A stretch of 64,000 nucleotides of DNA from Hevea brasiliensis (lineage: Eukaryota; Streptophyta; Magnoliopsida; Malpighiales; Euphorbiaceae). Shown one piece after another: positions 12,001 to 23,099 of this stretch. A program made the translations under genes and the position numbers. Positions within the stretch are counted from its first letter, which is position 1, and each line of letters starts with the position of its first letter. The notes beneath the pieces are model-generated. The model had not been told where the DNA came from, did no database searches, and saw nothing but the letters and a program-made list of their open reading frames with translations. The DNA lies in contig NC_079505.1 of the NCBI RefSeq assembly GCF_030052815.1, positions 79,182,351 to 79,246,350 of the forward strand. The letters are read 5' to 3'.

Positions 12001-13861
12001 TCATGCAGAATGGAAAAGTAGTGGCTTATGCTTCAAGGCAGCTAAAGAGGCATGAGCAAAACTACTCCACCCATGATTTGGAAATGGCTACTGTAGTCTT
12101 TGCACTAAAGATCTAGAGAAATTACCTATATGGTGAAGTGTGCGAGATATACACCAACCACAAGAGTTTGAAGTACATCTTCCAACAGAGGGATTTAAAT
12201 TTGAGACAGAGGAGATGGATGGAGCTTCTAAAGGACTATGATTGTACCATCCAGTACCACCCTGAGAAGGCCAATGTAGTAGCAGATGCTTTGAGTAGAA
12301 AATCTTCTGGCAGCTTAGCGCACATATCAACGGAGAAGAGACCGTTGATTCAGGAAGTACATGAGTTGATGGATCAAGGTCTGATCTTAGATCTTTCAGA
12401 TGATGGGGTATTGTTGGCCCATTTTTCAGTGAGACCAGACCTGTGAGACAGAGTCAGAGTTTCCCAGCACAGAGACCAGCAATTGATGAAGATCATAGAA
12501 AGAGTACAGCAGGGTGAAGGTGGTGAGTTTGGATTTGCCAATGATGGTGCCCTTATGTAAGGTTCCAGGATATGTATGCCTGAAGTGGACAATCTCATAA
12601 ATGAAATCATGCGAGAGGCACACTATACACTGTATAATGTCCACCCAGGCTCCACCAAGATGCACCATGATGTGAAAGATAGCTACTGGTGGAATGGCAT
12701 GAAGAGAGACATAACAAACTTTGTGTCCAAGTGCTTGACTTGTTAGAAGGTGAAGTTTGAACACCAGAGGCCATCAGGGAAGCTGCAAGAGCTCCCTATC
12801 CTAGAATGGAAGTGGAAAATGATCACTATGGATTTTGTGACTGGGTTGCGTCATACCACGCGGGGATATGATTACATATGGGTAATTATAGATCGTCTGA
12901 CTAAATCAGCTCATTTCTTACTTGTGAAAAACACATATTCTGTTGCATAGTACGCCCGGCTCTATGTTCAAGAAATAGTCAAATTGCATAGAGTTCCTGC
13001 TTCCATAATATCTAACAGAGGGCCCCAGTTCACTTCTAGGTTTTAGAGAAAGCTGCAAGAGGCACTTGGCACGCTATTAAACTTTATTATCGCCTTCCAC
13101 CCTCAGACAGACATGCAATCTGAAAGGACAATCTAAACACTGGAAGACATGCTTCGCATGTGTGTTTTGGATTTTGGAGGTCAATGGGATGATCAGCTAC
13201 CCTTGGTGGAGTTTGCCTACAACAACAGTTATCATTCTAGCATAGGGATGACACCCTATGAGGCGCTATGTGGCAGAAGGTGTAGGTCTCCTTTGTGTTG
13301 GACAGAAATGGGAGAAGTGAAGGTGCATGATGTAGACCTAGTGCAGTACACTTCAGAGATGGTTCCTTTAATCAGGAAATGATTGAAAACAGCATTCAGT
13401 AGGTAGAAGAGTTATGCAAATTCCAGACGGAGGGATGTGGAGTTTGCAGTAGGCGATTACGTATTCCTAAAGATTTTTCCGATGAAGGGAGTCATGAGAT
13501 TTGGGAAGAAGGGCAAGTTGGCACCTCGATATATTGGACCTTTTGAGGTTACTGATAGAGTTGGAGTAGTTGCCTATCGGTTGGAGTTACCACCCAACCT
13601 TTCTCATGTTCATCCTGTATTTCACTTCTCCATGCTCAGGAAATACATACTTGATCATTCTCATGTGCTACAACAGGATATAATAGAGCTGAAGGAAGAC
13701 TTGACGTTTGAGGAGCAACATGTAGCCATAGTGGACTACCAAGTGAGGCAGCTAAGATCAAAATAGATCCCTATGGTTAAGGTTTTGTGGAGAAGCCAGT
13801 CAGTGGAAGAGTGCACCTGGGAGTCAGAGCGGGACATGCGTAGCAAGTACCTTTATTTATT
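9080..13861 (+). pseudogene. Gypsy gag-pol polyprotein remnant
   Basis: Order of domains: gag (9080-10130); CCHC zinc knuckle CFRCGQQGHFARECP (about 10178-10222); aspartic protease ([10 protein letters not shown], about 10525); RT with FIDDILVY (about 11525); RNase H (about 11950-12300); HHCC zinc finger and integrase (12610-13290); chromodomain-like tail with EECTWE (about 13807). It is broken by many stops and at least two frameshifts (near 9775 and 11650). Aligned by eye to the family, internal stops replace Gln, Trp or Arg codons: 11242 and 11305 (Gln), 12115 (Trp), 13043 (Trp), 13131 (Gln) and 13379 (Arg). The second catalytic Asp of integrase reads Asn (SNRGPQF), and the protease DSG reads DPG. 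It is not functional. Confidence 0.92.
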
Positions 13862-13921
13862 TAATGTGTAATTCTGATCTTTTATTCTACCTTGTGTAAA
13901 ATTCGAGAATGAATTTTCTGT

Positions 13922-13934
13922 AAGGGGGGAAGAA
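13922..13934 (+). other. Polypurine tract of the gypsy element
   Basis: AAGGGGGGAAGAA abuts the first base of the 3' LTR. This is the expected priming site for plus-strand DNA synthesis. Confidence 0.8.
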
Positions 13935-16607
13935 TGTAACACCCCTAATTTTTAAATTTATTATTTTATGGGTAATTATTTATATTTTGTTTTATTTAAA
14001 TTTTGGAAAATTATTTGAAATTTTTTGGATTTTAGAAATCGGGTTCGATTTTTCGAAAACATAAAAATTTGATATTTTTAAAAATTAATTTAAAAACCAC
14101 GTGGCAAAACTAAAAATATATTTGGACTCTACAAATTTTTCTGAGTTTTCTAGAATTTTTTCGAAATTTTTGGACCTCATTTTCGATCCCAAGGCAGAGT
14201 AAAAATTCAAATTTTTATGTCCTGAATCAAACCGGCTGAATCAAACCGGCCCTCTTCCTCTTTTTCTTTCCTCTTCGCGCGTCCCCGACATTTCCTCTCT
14301 CTCTCCCATTTTCTCTCTCCTCCCTCCTCTCCTCGCCGGCCAGCTGCCACCCAGCCCTCCCCCACACTCCATAAACACTAAAAACTCCAAAATCAATCGA
14401 GTGATTTGTCCAATTTTTGCCTGGAAAGTTTTAGCCCATCTCGATTTTTGAGCTAAATTTCTCACAAACCGTGAATCCCATGAGAAAACTGAAAGTACCG
14501 GAGTGCTCCACTTGTCGAGAGCTTCGCGGCAATACTAATTTCAAAATTTTCCTACACCATTTTTCGGTGGGTCCCGCGAAACTTCGTAGTATTTTTTCGA
14601 GCACTAAATGAGCTTAGAAAATTCCATAAAAATTATGTACTAACCCCCGTGTTGTGGGCTTCGTGTAGGTACCTTCAATTCATGGAAATTCGACGGTTGT
14701 CTTGGTCCATAAATTTCGGGCCGGCCAGACAGGCCACCGAAAAAGTCTCGGAATTGAGTCGAGATTTTGGCTACCCCACCATTGTCAGACGTCCCGAATG
14801 CTTTCCCAGGGTCGGAATCGGCATAGGTAAACCCGAACCTTACTTTTTCTTAATTATCTAGTGCTTGAATTCAATTAAAAATCTATAAAATATTCGTGGT
14901 AGCTTAGAAAATTATAATTCCTCTTGCATTAGCTTAGTAATATTGCTAAAGACCGCGGGGCAAAGTTTTAGAATTTTTAAAGCTCATATGGGTAGTTTTT
15001 GCAAAAAGAGTTAATTAAAATGACTAAACTGTAATTTTTCACACTGTGATTGTTGATTGTTTGGATGGGTCCAGGAGGGCCCATGTGATGTGATTGAGTT
15101 GTGGATGTATGATTTGTGGATATAGAAGTGTATTTTGAATCCTTTTGCAGGTTGGGTAGGTCCTAGGTATAGGGAGATTCTGTCGAATTTTCGATACGAT
15201 CTAGGATGTCTTTGGTCTTTTTCAAGCTTTTATCGAGTCAAATATATTAAATAATTACTATGAAATTGTCAAGTGAGCTGGGATAACCTTCCTCCTCTTC
15301 CCAGCCGCTGTAGTGACCTTGGTTTAAGTCTGTGAGTAAAATATTAATTTTAATTATAATTTCGATATTATTATATGTTCAAACATGCCCATGCATCACT
15401 TATAAATATGTATCTATGTAGTTAAATACTAGGCACATTTTATATTGCATTCATAATTGATGAAGTGCTATGGATATTGTTTGTAGTAATTTGGAGCAGT
15501 GTGCGTGTGTTGGCATGCGTGTGGTATGGTATTGAATATGGATAGGATGGGTAGACACAGCTTGAGAGACACTCGCTGGGACCAGGTCCTTTATGGATAA
15601 GTCGGGGTAGACACGGCTTGAGAGACACTCGCTGGAACTCCGCACTTGGTTTATTAAGCGAAAGTCCGGCTTGAGAGACACTCGCTGGCAGAGGTTGGAT
15701 TAAGAGAGCTGTATAGGGGACACTCGCTAGGACCCCGCACTTGGTTTATTAAGCAAAATTCCGGCTTGAGAGACACTCGCTGGCAGAGGTTGGATTAAGA
15801 GAGCTGTATAGGGGACACTCGCTAGGACCCCGCACTTGGTTTATTAAGCAAAATTCCGGCTTGAGAGACACTCGCTGGCAGAGGTTGGATTAAGAGAGCT
15901 GTATAGGGGATTAGCTCCCATATATGTACTGTTTGTACAGTATTGGGTGGGTGAGTGCTCCAAATTGCCTTTCTATTACTATGATGTGGTTTGTATGAAA
16001 ATTTATGATGATGTTACATTCCATGCCTTAGGATGCATTAGCTTTAGTTAGCTATAGAAATTGTGATTAAAATTAGTATTTTACTCTCTGAGTTGAACGC
16101 TCACTCTTGTTCATCTATTTTTTCAGGCTACAGGAGGATTATTTGTTATGGCTAACCTGCTCTTCTTCTTCGTAAGTCCATTAAGAGTATTTAATGTATT
16201 TTGTTCAATTGAGTTAAATTTTAGAATTCGCATGTATTAGAAGTATTTATTTTAATTTTGGACCTGTATTATAAAAGTTATGTTGGACCTGTAAAATTAT
16301 TAACTATATGTATGACTGGATTGGATGAGGGAGCTAAGCTCCCATTGGATTTTTAATATTATGAGCATGTAGAGAGTGAGCTGAGCTCTCCAATTTATTT
16401 TATATTGTGTTTACAGGTCGAACGAGTCAAAAACTCCCTATTGAATGGTCCATTTTATGACCGAACTCTGTCTGGTTGAATTCTTGAAATTGGGCCCAAA
16501 TGGGCCTTAGGATTAGATTAAGGAATAATTAGGCTTATTACGAGCCTCGGGGGCTTTAGGTTGAACCAGGTCCTATGCTGGTCCGGCCCATAGGTTGAGT
16601 TGTGACA
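13935..16607 (+). repeat. 3' LTR of the gypsy element
   Basis: 2,673 bp, from TGTAACACC to TGTGACA. Relative to the 5' LTR it lacks most of the GC-rich block and has gained two extra tandem units of 95 bp (15666 onward). Confidence 0.92.
15666..15915 (+). repeat. 95-bp tandem array within the 3' LTR
   Basis: The unit beginning CCGGCTTGAGAGACACTCGC starts at 15666, 15761 and 15856, an exact 95-bp period. The 5' LTR of the same element has one copy, so the array expanded during or after integration. Confidence 0.9.
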
Positions 16608-17474
16608 CCTTTTTATTTTTAATGTGAATTATGTCAATAAAATGATCATTCTATTAAAAACTCAATAAATTAATCTTTGAACATAATAATAATAATAAAG
16701 TATTTATTAAATTTACCTTTTTTATTACCCTTCTCCCCTCCTAGTGGACCAACTAGTTGGCCAACCCCTTCTCCGCTGTTGCCATAGATCCAGCGGCTCC
16801 CCGTAATTAGGGGTGTATAAAAAAAATTGGCAAACCAATCAATCTAATCAAATTTAAATAATTTCAAATTAAAATTAATAATTTTATATATTTAAATATT
16901 AATTAAGATTTAAAAATAATTATAAATTAAATTTTCAATTTAGATTTTAAATTGACGTAATAAAAATTGAACCTAAATCATATATATATATATATATATA
17001 AAAGAAAAATGTAAACAATTTTATTTTATTTTTTATTTTTACTAAATAATATATTTAAATTAATATTTTATTTTTCAATTAATACATGATAATATACATA
17101 TAAAAAAAATTTAACAAGAGTTAAATTATAAAAGTAAAAAAAAAATATTAAAACAAATAAAAATCATCTAAACACTACCCAATTCGTTTATTGTAAAAAT
17201 TAAATATACGAAATTTTATAATTTAATTTATTAATTTTGATTTAAATTCTATCAAAACCTATATTTTATCAGCTTGATTTGATAAAATATATCAAATCCG
17301 TCCAAACCGAACCATTTACACCCTTTCCTGCAATCACATCACCGTTTACTCACCTCACCCACTCCACCCTCTTCATCTTATGACGAACACCCCAATTTGG
17401 AGAACCGAAAAAATTAATATATTGGTTATGGTTGAGAGTATCCCATTCCCATCCCTTCTCTACTTGGTTCTATC
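16608..17474. other. AT-rich intergenic DNA
   Basis: No gene. It contains poly-AT tracts and a (TA)n run at about 16981-17000. A MITE-like end pair (AGGGGTGTA near 16808, TACACCCTT near 17318) is present, but I found no target-site duplication. Confidence 0.4.
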
Positions 17475-18024
17475 TAGGGGTGAGCAATCGGTTCAAATCG
17501 AATCGAACCGAACCGAATAGAATCGAATTAAATTATAAAAATTGAATTTTCAATTTTAAAAATTGAATCGAACCGAAATTGATGAAAAATCGAATCGAAT
17601 TGAATCGCTTTATTTCGGTTCGGTTCTGTTTAAATCGATCGATTTGATTTTTGATTGATTTTTTAATTTAGACTTGATTTTCAAGTTATTTGGTCTAATT
17701 TTAACTTTGGTTTGAACCTAATAACCATTAATCAATGAAAATAAACAATTAATATATATAAAATTAAATATAATTCATAAATTTTTCATAAAAATAAATT
17801 AATTCAAAAATCAATTCGATTCGATTTAACTATATAAATCACTATTCGGTTCGGTTCGATTTAATCGATTTTTTATCTTTAAAACCGAACCGAACCGAAA
17901 TAACTGAAATTTTTATAAATTAAAATCGAACCAAATCGATTTAATTTTAAAATCGAACTGATTGAATCAAATTGATTCGATTCAATTCGATTTTTCAATT
18001 TGAACCAAATTCTGTTCAGCCCTA
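17475..18024. mobile_element. hAT-type MITE with 8-bp TSD
   Basis: 550 bp, flanked by a perfect 8-bp duplication GTTCTATC (17467-17474 and 18025-18032). The termini are imperfect inverted repeats: TAGGGGTGAGCA at the left, and TAGGGCTGAACA when the right end is read on the other strand. Runs of GAACCGAACCGAA in the left half and TTCGGTTCGG in the right half make most of the element able to fold back. There is no coding capacity. The 8-bp TSD with a TAGGG-type end is typical of non-autonomous hAT elements. Confidence 0.88.
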
Positions 18025-18506
18025 GTTCTATCGACCCCTCACCCCTCGTTTTTCTATTCATACCCACCACCCCTTCCCTGTTGCTTGAATTGAACTGGAC
18101 TGGGCAAGAATTTTCCACCGGGTTAAAGACAGGAATGCATTCCCCATCGTGATGGATCCAGGGATGCATCCCTAATTGCCGCGCCACAATTTTTCAGATG
18201 ATTCATGGACGTTTATCATTATTTAATAACTCTTTGAGATAAGCCTGCCAGACTCAATCACCAGATAAAATTCAAAATGATATAAATAAAATAAGAAAGC
18301 GACAAGGTTTCTTGACCCATTCCTATGCCTAATTTAACTGTAGATTATGGTGATACCATTACAAAAGAACATTCTGTCAAGAAGAGAAAGCAAGTACGGG
18401 GAAGACAACTTTGCCCTTTGAGACGCACGGGAGTTGCTTTCTGACTTTGATGGTGAGAAGGCTACCAATGCCCTAGCATTATTGCTTGCCCGTTTGCAAC
18501 AAGTCC

Positions 18507-18594
18507 CTCTTTTCTTCTTCGAATTCAAGAGAATTACCACTTGCAAATTGCTCTTTTCTTCTCCGAATTCAAGAGAATTACGGCTTGCAAATTA
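18507..18594 (+). repeat. 44-bp tandem duplication in the AVT6-like leader
   Basis: Two near-identical 44-bp copies (18507-18550 and 18551-18594), each starting CTCTTTTCTTC. They lie just before the chosen ATG at 18600. An upstream ATG at 18486 is in frame and would add 38 residues encoded largely by this repeat. Confidence 0.88.
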
Positions 18595-18599
18595 CAACT

Positions 18600-21500
18600 A
18601 TGAAGATTGATAAGAAAAAGATTAGGAAAACTCCACCGACCAATGAACCCATCACCCAGGAATCACCATTACTCCCCAAAAGAAGAGAAGGCAGGCAAGA
18701 AATCCAAAATGAAGCTTCTTTTGTTGGTGCAGTGTTTAATCTTTCGACGACTATTATTGGTGCTGGTATCATGGCATTACCTGCCACCATGAAGGTACTG
18801 GGACTTGGCCTTGGAATTCTTATGATTGTGTTGATTGCAGTCCTCACAGAGCGTTCTGTGGAGATTTTGTTGAGGTATAGCAAGGCTGGGAAAGTGGACT
18901 CTTATGGCGGGGTAATGGGGGATGCTTTTGGGAATGGAGGGAGAAGGCTGCTTCAGATTTTTGTGCTGCTCAGCAATGTTGGGATCCTCATAGTATACAT
19001 GATTATAATTGGTGTGTTCGTGCACCTAGTTCGTATATAAATTCTGTTCATTCTTCTGTTAAACATGGTTTTGCAATTGCTTTGGCAGGTTCCAGATAAT
19101 TATTATGAATAATCGGTTGTTCCGCTTTACTGATGTGTTTGCATTTGCGTCCATGTTTCTGTGTGGATAACGCATTATTTATACGAACTTGAACATTTTT
19201 GTCAAGGTTTGATAATATCATGTGAACTAGGGTGCTCAACATGTAAAGTTTTTGTGCTTGAAAGCAGAGCAATTTGAATCGCAAGCGGCTTCTCTTTACT
19301 AATTATTAGATATGCTATTCAGAAAAAGAGGGAAAATCAGTGATTCTAAGGATTCTGTCTACTTGTGCACTTACGCATTTATTGCTCAAGTACTTTGATC
19401 TAATTTAGTCTGTTAAGTAAACAATAAACTATTCATGTTTGATGATTTTAGACTTTCATTTCAATCTATATCTCAGCTGTGAAGAACGTTCGTCAAGATC
19501 TGAGAATCTGGTGCTAAAGTTAATTATTTGATTTGACTGATTTTCATAGAACTAGTTGGATGCAAGAAACCTGATTTTATTTCTTTAGTTTTTGAGAAGC
19601 TAAATTGTAAGATATACCTTAACTTGAAGAACTGAAATTTTACCAAGATACGCTATGTTGGAGGGACCATGTCAATGAACTTTATTGCCTCTCTTCTTTC
19701 TAACAATGATTTTTTATGAAACTCTTACCCATTCCTGTTGTTTAGTAGTTTTCATTGATTCCTTTAATTTGTTTATATGACAAGGTGATGTATTGTCTGG
19801 GACAACTTCAAGTGGAGTTTACCATACTGGTATATTGGAAGAATGGTTTGGAATCCATTGGTGGAATGGCCGTACCTTTGTTCTTCTTTTTATGACCCTC
19901 GCTGTGTTTGCTCCATTGGCATGCTTCAAGCGGATAGGTCAGTGTCAAGTCATGACTCATTCTGATTTTATATGAACTCCTTAACGCCAGCCTTCCTGGG
20001 AAATGACTTTTTATAGACTACTTCCCAGATGCTTTCACACTTAACCATCTGCAGGTCAATTAGTTTCTGATTCACAAGATATTCAATGAGAATATATTTT
20101 ACTCTTTTCCCTATATCAGATGTCATGTTCATGTACCTTAACATTGTAATATAAATGATCTTCTGGGGGATGGTGTGATGCCTATCATGGTTGCTGCTAG
20201 ATATTGCAGAGCTGAGTAGTCTTCCTTTTTTTTTATCAATTGCCTAGTGTTTTCCCCCGATATACAAGGTCTATGCTTCTTCCTTCTACTGTGGCATACG
20301 TATGATCAGAGTGCTTCCAGTTGAATTGGTAGAATCAGCAGCATTACAACTTTAAGTCTGTTTTTCACCAAAAAATCTCAATGGATTTTCCATTTTTATA
20401 CTTTTCACTTTCTATACAGGTGCTTGAAATTCTCTTCTGTACGTTTAATTCATCAAAACATGAGCTTTGATTATTATCATTATTATCATTGGCCATAAAG
20501 GAATTATGTTTAATATCTTTTGTTTAAAATCTAAAGTGCAGACATTTTATGTCGTGATTAACTGATCCTTTCTGATGCTCGCAGATTCATTGAGATACAC
20601 ATCTGCCTTAGCAATTGCACTAGCAGTGGTTTTTCTCATTGTTACTGCTGGAGTCACAGTGTTCAAATTGGTCAATGGAAGTGTTGCCATGCCTAGGTTG
20701 CTTCCTAATGTCACAGATATCACATCATTCTGGAATCTCTTCACCGTCGTCCCCATTTTTGTGACAGCATTTATCTGTCATTTCAATGGTAAGTGGTGTC
20801 ATTATGATATCCTCTCAATGGCTGTGCTTTAATTGTTATTTGTTTTAATCTACTGTTACCTGTCCAATAAACTTAAGCACAATGAGAAGTTGTATTTTCT
20901 GCAGTTCATACAATTGAAAATGAGCTGGAAGACTCTTCTATGATACAGCCAGTCGTGTGGACTTCACTAGCTCTATGCTCTACTGTCTACATGATGACAA
21001 GCTTCTTTGGGTTCCTTCTATTTGGCAACTCAACTCTAGATGATGTTTTGGCCAACTTCGACACCAACCTTGGTGTCCCTTACAGCTATGTGCTCAATGA
21101 TGTTGTTCGCATCAGCTATGCTCTCCACCTCATGCTTGTTTTCCCAGTCGTGTTTTATCCATTGCGCCAGAATCTGGATGGCCTTCTTTTTCCCTTGGCC
21201 AGGCCTTTGGTTTCAGATAACTGTAGGTTTACATTGCTCAGCATAGCTCTCATTTCTCTCATCTTCTTGGGTGCAAATTTTGTACCCAACATCTGGGTTG
21301 CTTTCCAATTCATTGGAGCAACTTCAGCAGTTTGCATTGGATTTATCTTCCCAGCTGCCATTGCCCTGAGGTGACTGGTTTTATTCTTTGGCCAGAATTT
21401 CTAGTAACTTATAAACTTACTACTCTTAGTACTTTCAAATTTAGGCCATAAATCACTTATTCACTTGGTCGTTCAAATTTCTTGTTTTTCAGGGATCCCC

Positions 21501-21631
21501 ATTTGATAGCATCAAAGAAGGATAAGGTCGTGTCTGTGTTCCTGATTTTTCTTGCTTTTTTCTCAAGCTTGGTGGCCATTTACAGTGATGCCTATGCCCT
21601 CTTCAGAAAGAATCCGTCTCCACGCGCATGA
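18600..21631 (+). CDS. Amino acid transporter of the AVT6 (SLC38-like) group
   Basis: Five exons: 18600-19011, 19785-19937, 20585-20788, 20905-21370 and 21493-21631. All borders are GT-AG and the phases close to 457 aa, the usual length of AVT6A-like proteins. The hydrophilic N-terminus (PLLPKRREG) is followed by the first membrane helix, FVGAVFNLSTTIIGAGIMAL, a hallmark of the AAAP family. About ten further hydrophobic segments follow, as expected for an 11-TM secondary transporter. Plant AVT6 proteins export neutral or acidic amino acids from the vacuole or sit on other endomembranes; substrate and membrane are inferred here from family. The start at 18600 (MKIDKKKIRK) was chosen over the in-frame ATG at 18486 because the extra residues come from a duplicated leader repeat. 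The gene converges with the polymerase gene downstream. Confidence 0.93.
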
Positions 21632-23099
21632 TTTTTTTTGGTTCCTAAGATCCTGAACTCTACATGCAGTAATAGAAAACAGTTGAAAGAAACGTTCAAA
21701 AAACTGATGTGCATATATAAAATGTTGTGCAGTGCCTGTGTCCGTAAGTATTCGTGTATTTTACCTAGAGCTTGGTATGGATTGTAATGCATCACCTAAA
21801 TATATCTTGCACGTCCTTCAGGATGTTTTTATATTCAATCATTTTCTTCTGAGATTAGATTTTCACTCGGTCCATGCTGTTGTGAACTGATTTCAGTATT
21901 TTTTTAGTTGCCATTCTGTTTCAAGGAACCTGGGAAAGATACTGAAGAGCAGCTTCTTACCATCCAAAAGTTTCCAGGTTACAAGTTACAGCACTCCGGT
22001 TTACCAATTGAACTAGTTAACACCCCTATTGGTAAATTGCTGAATCAGGAAGACTATTATTGCGTTACAAAATACAAAGCCATGTTAGTTGATAAGAATT
22101 AGTTTAGCCATTTTCATTTTTCCATTGAAATAGTTGGGTCGAAGCCTAAAATGGAATACCAAATGGAAACTTCTATTGAAGTCTCCAGGGTGACAGCATA
22201 GAGCCTTTAAAGAAGCTTCATATCCTTTTAGCAATTTCAACACAAATATTAGCTTTAAGGATCAAACAGCAATGTTTTTCGGCCTGAGAAGTGCAAGGGG
22301 AGAAAGAATAAAATTAAGATGCCGAAACAAAAAAGAAGTGCATCCAGATGGTCTAAAAATATCGAGCCTGTATTATTTATCTTCGCAATAAATTGTACTT
22401 GTTCTTAAATTATAGCAATCACAAATCCTGTAAAACATGAGCATAGAGGCTGCAAGATACCACAAAGAATACATGCCGTATAATTCCTAATTTCCTATGT
22501 TACCTTTCCCTTGAAACCGGTTTGTTTTCAGAAACCTATCGAGATTTGTAATGTCAGCATCCCAGAAGATGGAAGCACAGTTCAGCAAGCAAATCTCTCA
22601 TCCATCTTTGATTTATTGGAATCTTCTCAATAACAAAATATCCCGTCACTATACTGCTGCAGCTTTGATTCCCTTTTTGTGCAAAGCCACCTTAAAAGAA
22701 AAAACCTGATTGGTAATAATTGAGGCTGTTCTTCCATGCCATTCTGCACATCACACTACCTTAGTTCCTCATTTACTTCCACCAAGGCAGACCCAAAAAT
22801 GATGGCTAAATTTGGAGTAGAAGTCCCAGGATTGCATGAGGGACATATCCAGCAAATGGTTATACGCATTTTTTTCTCTTTTGACCTATGTACGGTACAA
22901 TGTCCTTGTTGGATCCCATTGTTGTCCATACCTCAGGTCTCTTCTTCTCTGCCTTTTCTTCCTCAATTGAGCAGTTGGATACTTGTGACTTTCACAAATT
23001 TGCACAGGGATGAGTTAATAAACTGCCATCACCTTGCAATTAAATGAGAGATGTACGAAGTGCAATTTCAGATCAGTCAAGATTAGTATATTGCTCAGA
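21632..23099. other. Convergent 3' region between the transporter and the RNA polymerase
   Basis: This stretch contains the 3' UTRs of both flanking genes. Open frames at 21908-22102 and 22736-23047 (+) have no domain I recognise and no splice context. They are probably chance frames or UTR. Confidence 0.45.

Larger units (their letters stand above)
6197..16607 (+). mobile_element. Ty3/gypsy LTR retrotransposon (chromovirus, Tekay-like), decayed
   Basis: A full-length element of about 10.4 kb. The 5' LTR is 6197-8881 and the 3' LTR is 13935-16607, both with TG...CA ends (TGTAAYACC ... TGACA). The flanking 5-bp duplications are TCTTT (6192-6196) and CCTTT (16608-16612), with one mismatch. A primer binding site follows the 5' LTR and a polypurine tract precedes the 3' LTR. 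The internal region carries gag with a CCHC knuckle, then protease, RT, RNase H, integrase and a C-terminal chromodomain-like segment, which is the Ty3/gypsy order. About 22 differences in a 240-bp LTR stretch, counted by eye, indicate an old insertion. Many stops make it non-autonomous today. Confidence 0.93.

Noticed and set aside
16808..17335. Possible second MITE with AGGGGTGTA...TACACCCTT ends
   Set aside because: The ends are only partly inverted and no target-site duplication of 2, 3 or 8 bp is visible.
21908..22102. 64-codon open frame downstream of the transporter
   Set aside because: No recognisable similarity; position fits 3' UTR or intergenic DNA.
22736..23047. 103-codon open frame next to the polymerase stop
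   Set aside because: Ser/Leu-rich translation without a domain, antisense to the probable RPOT 3' UTR.
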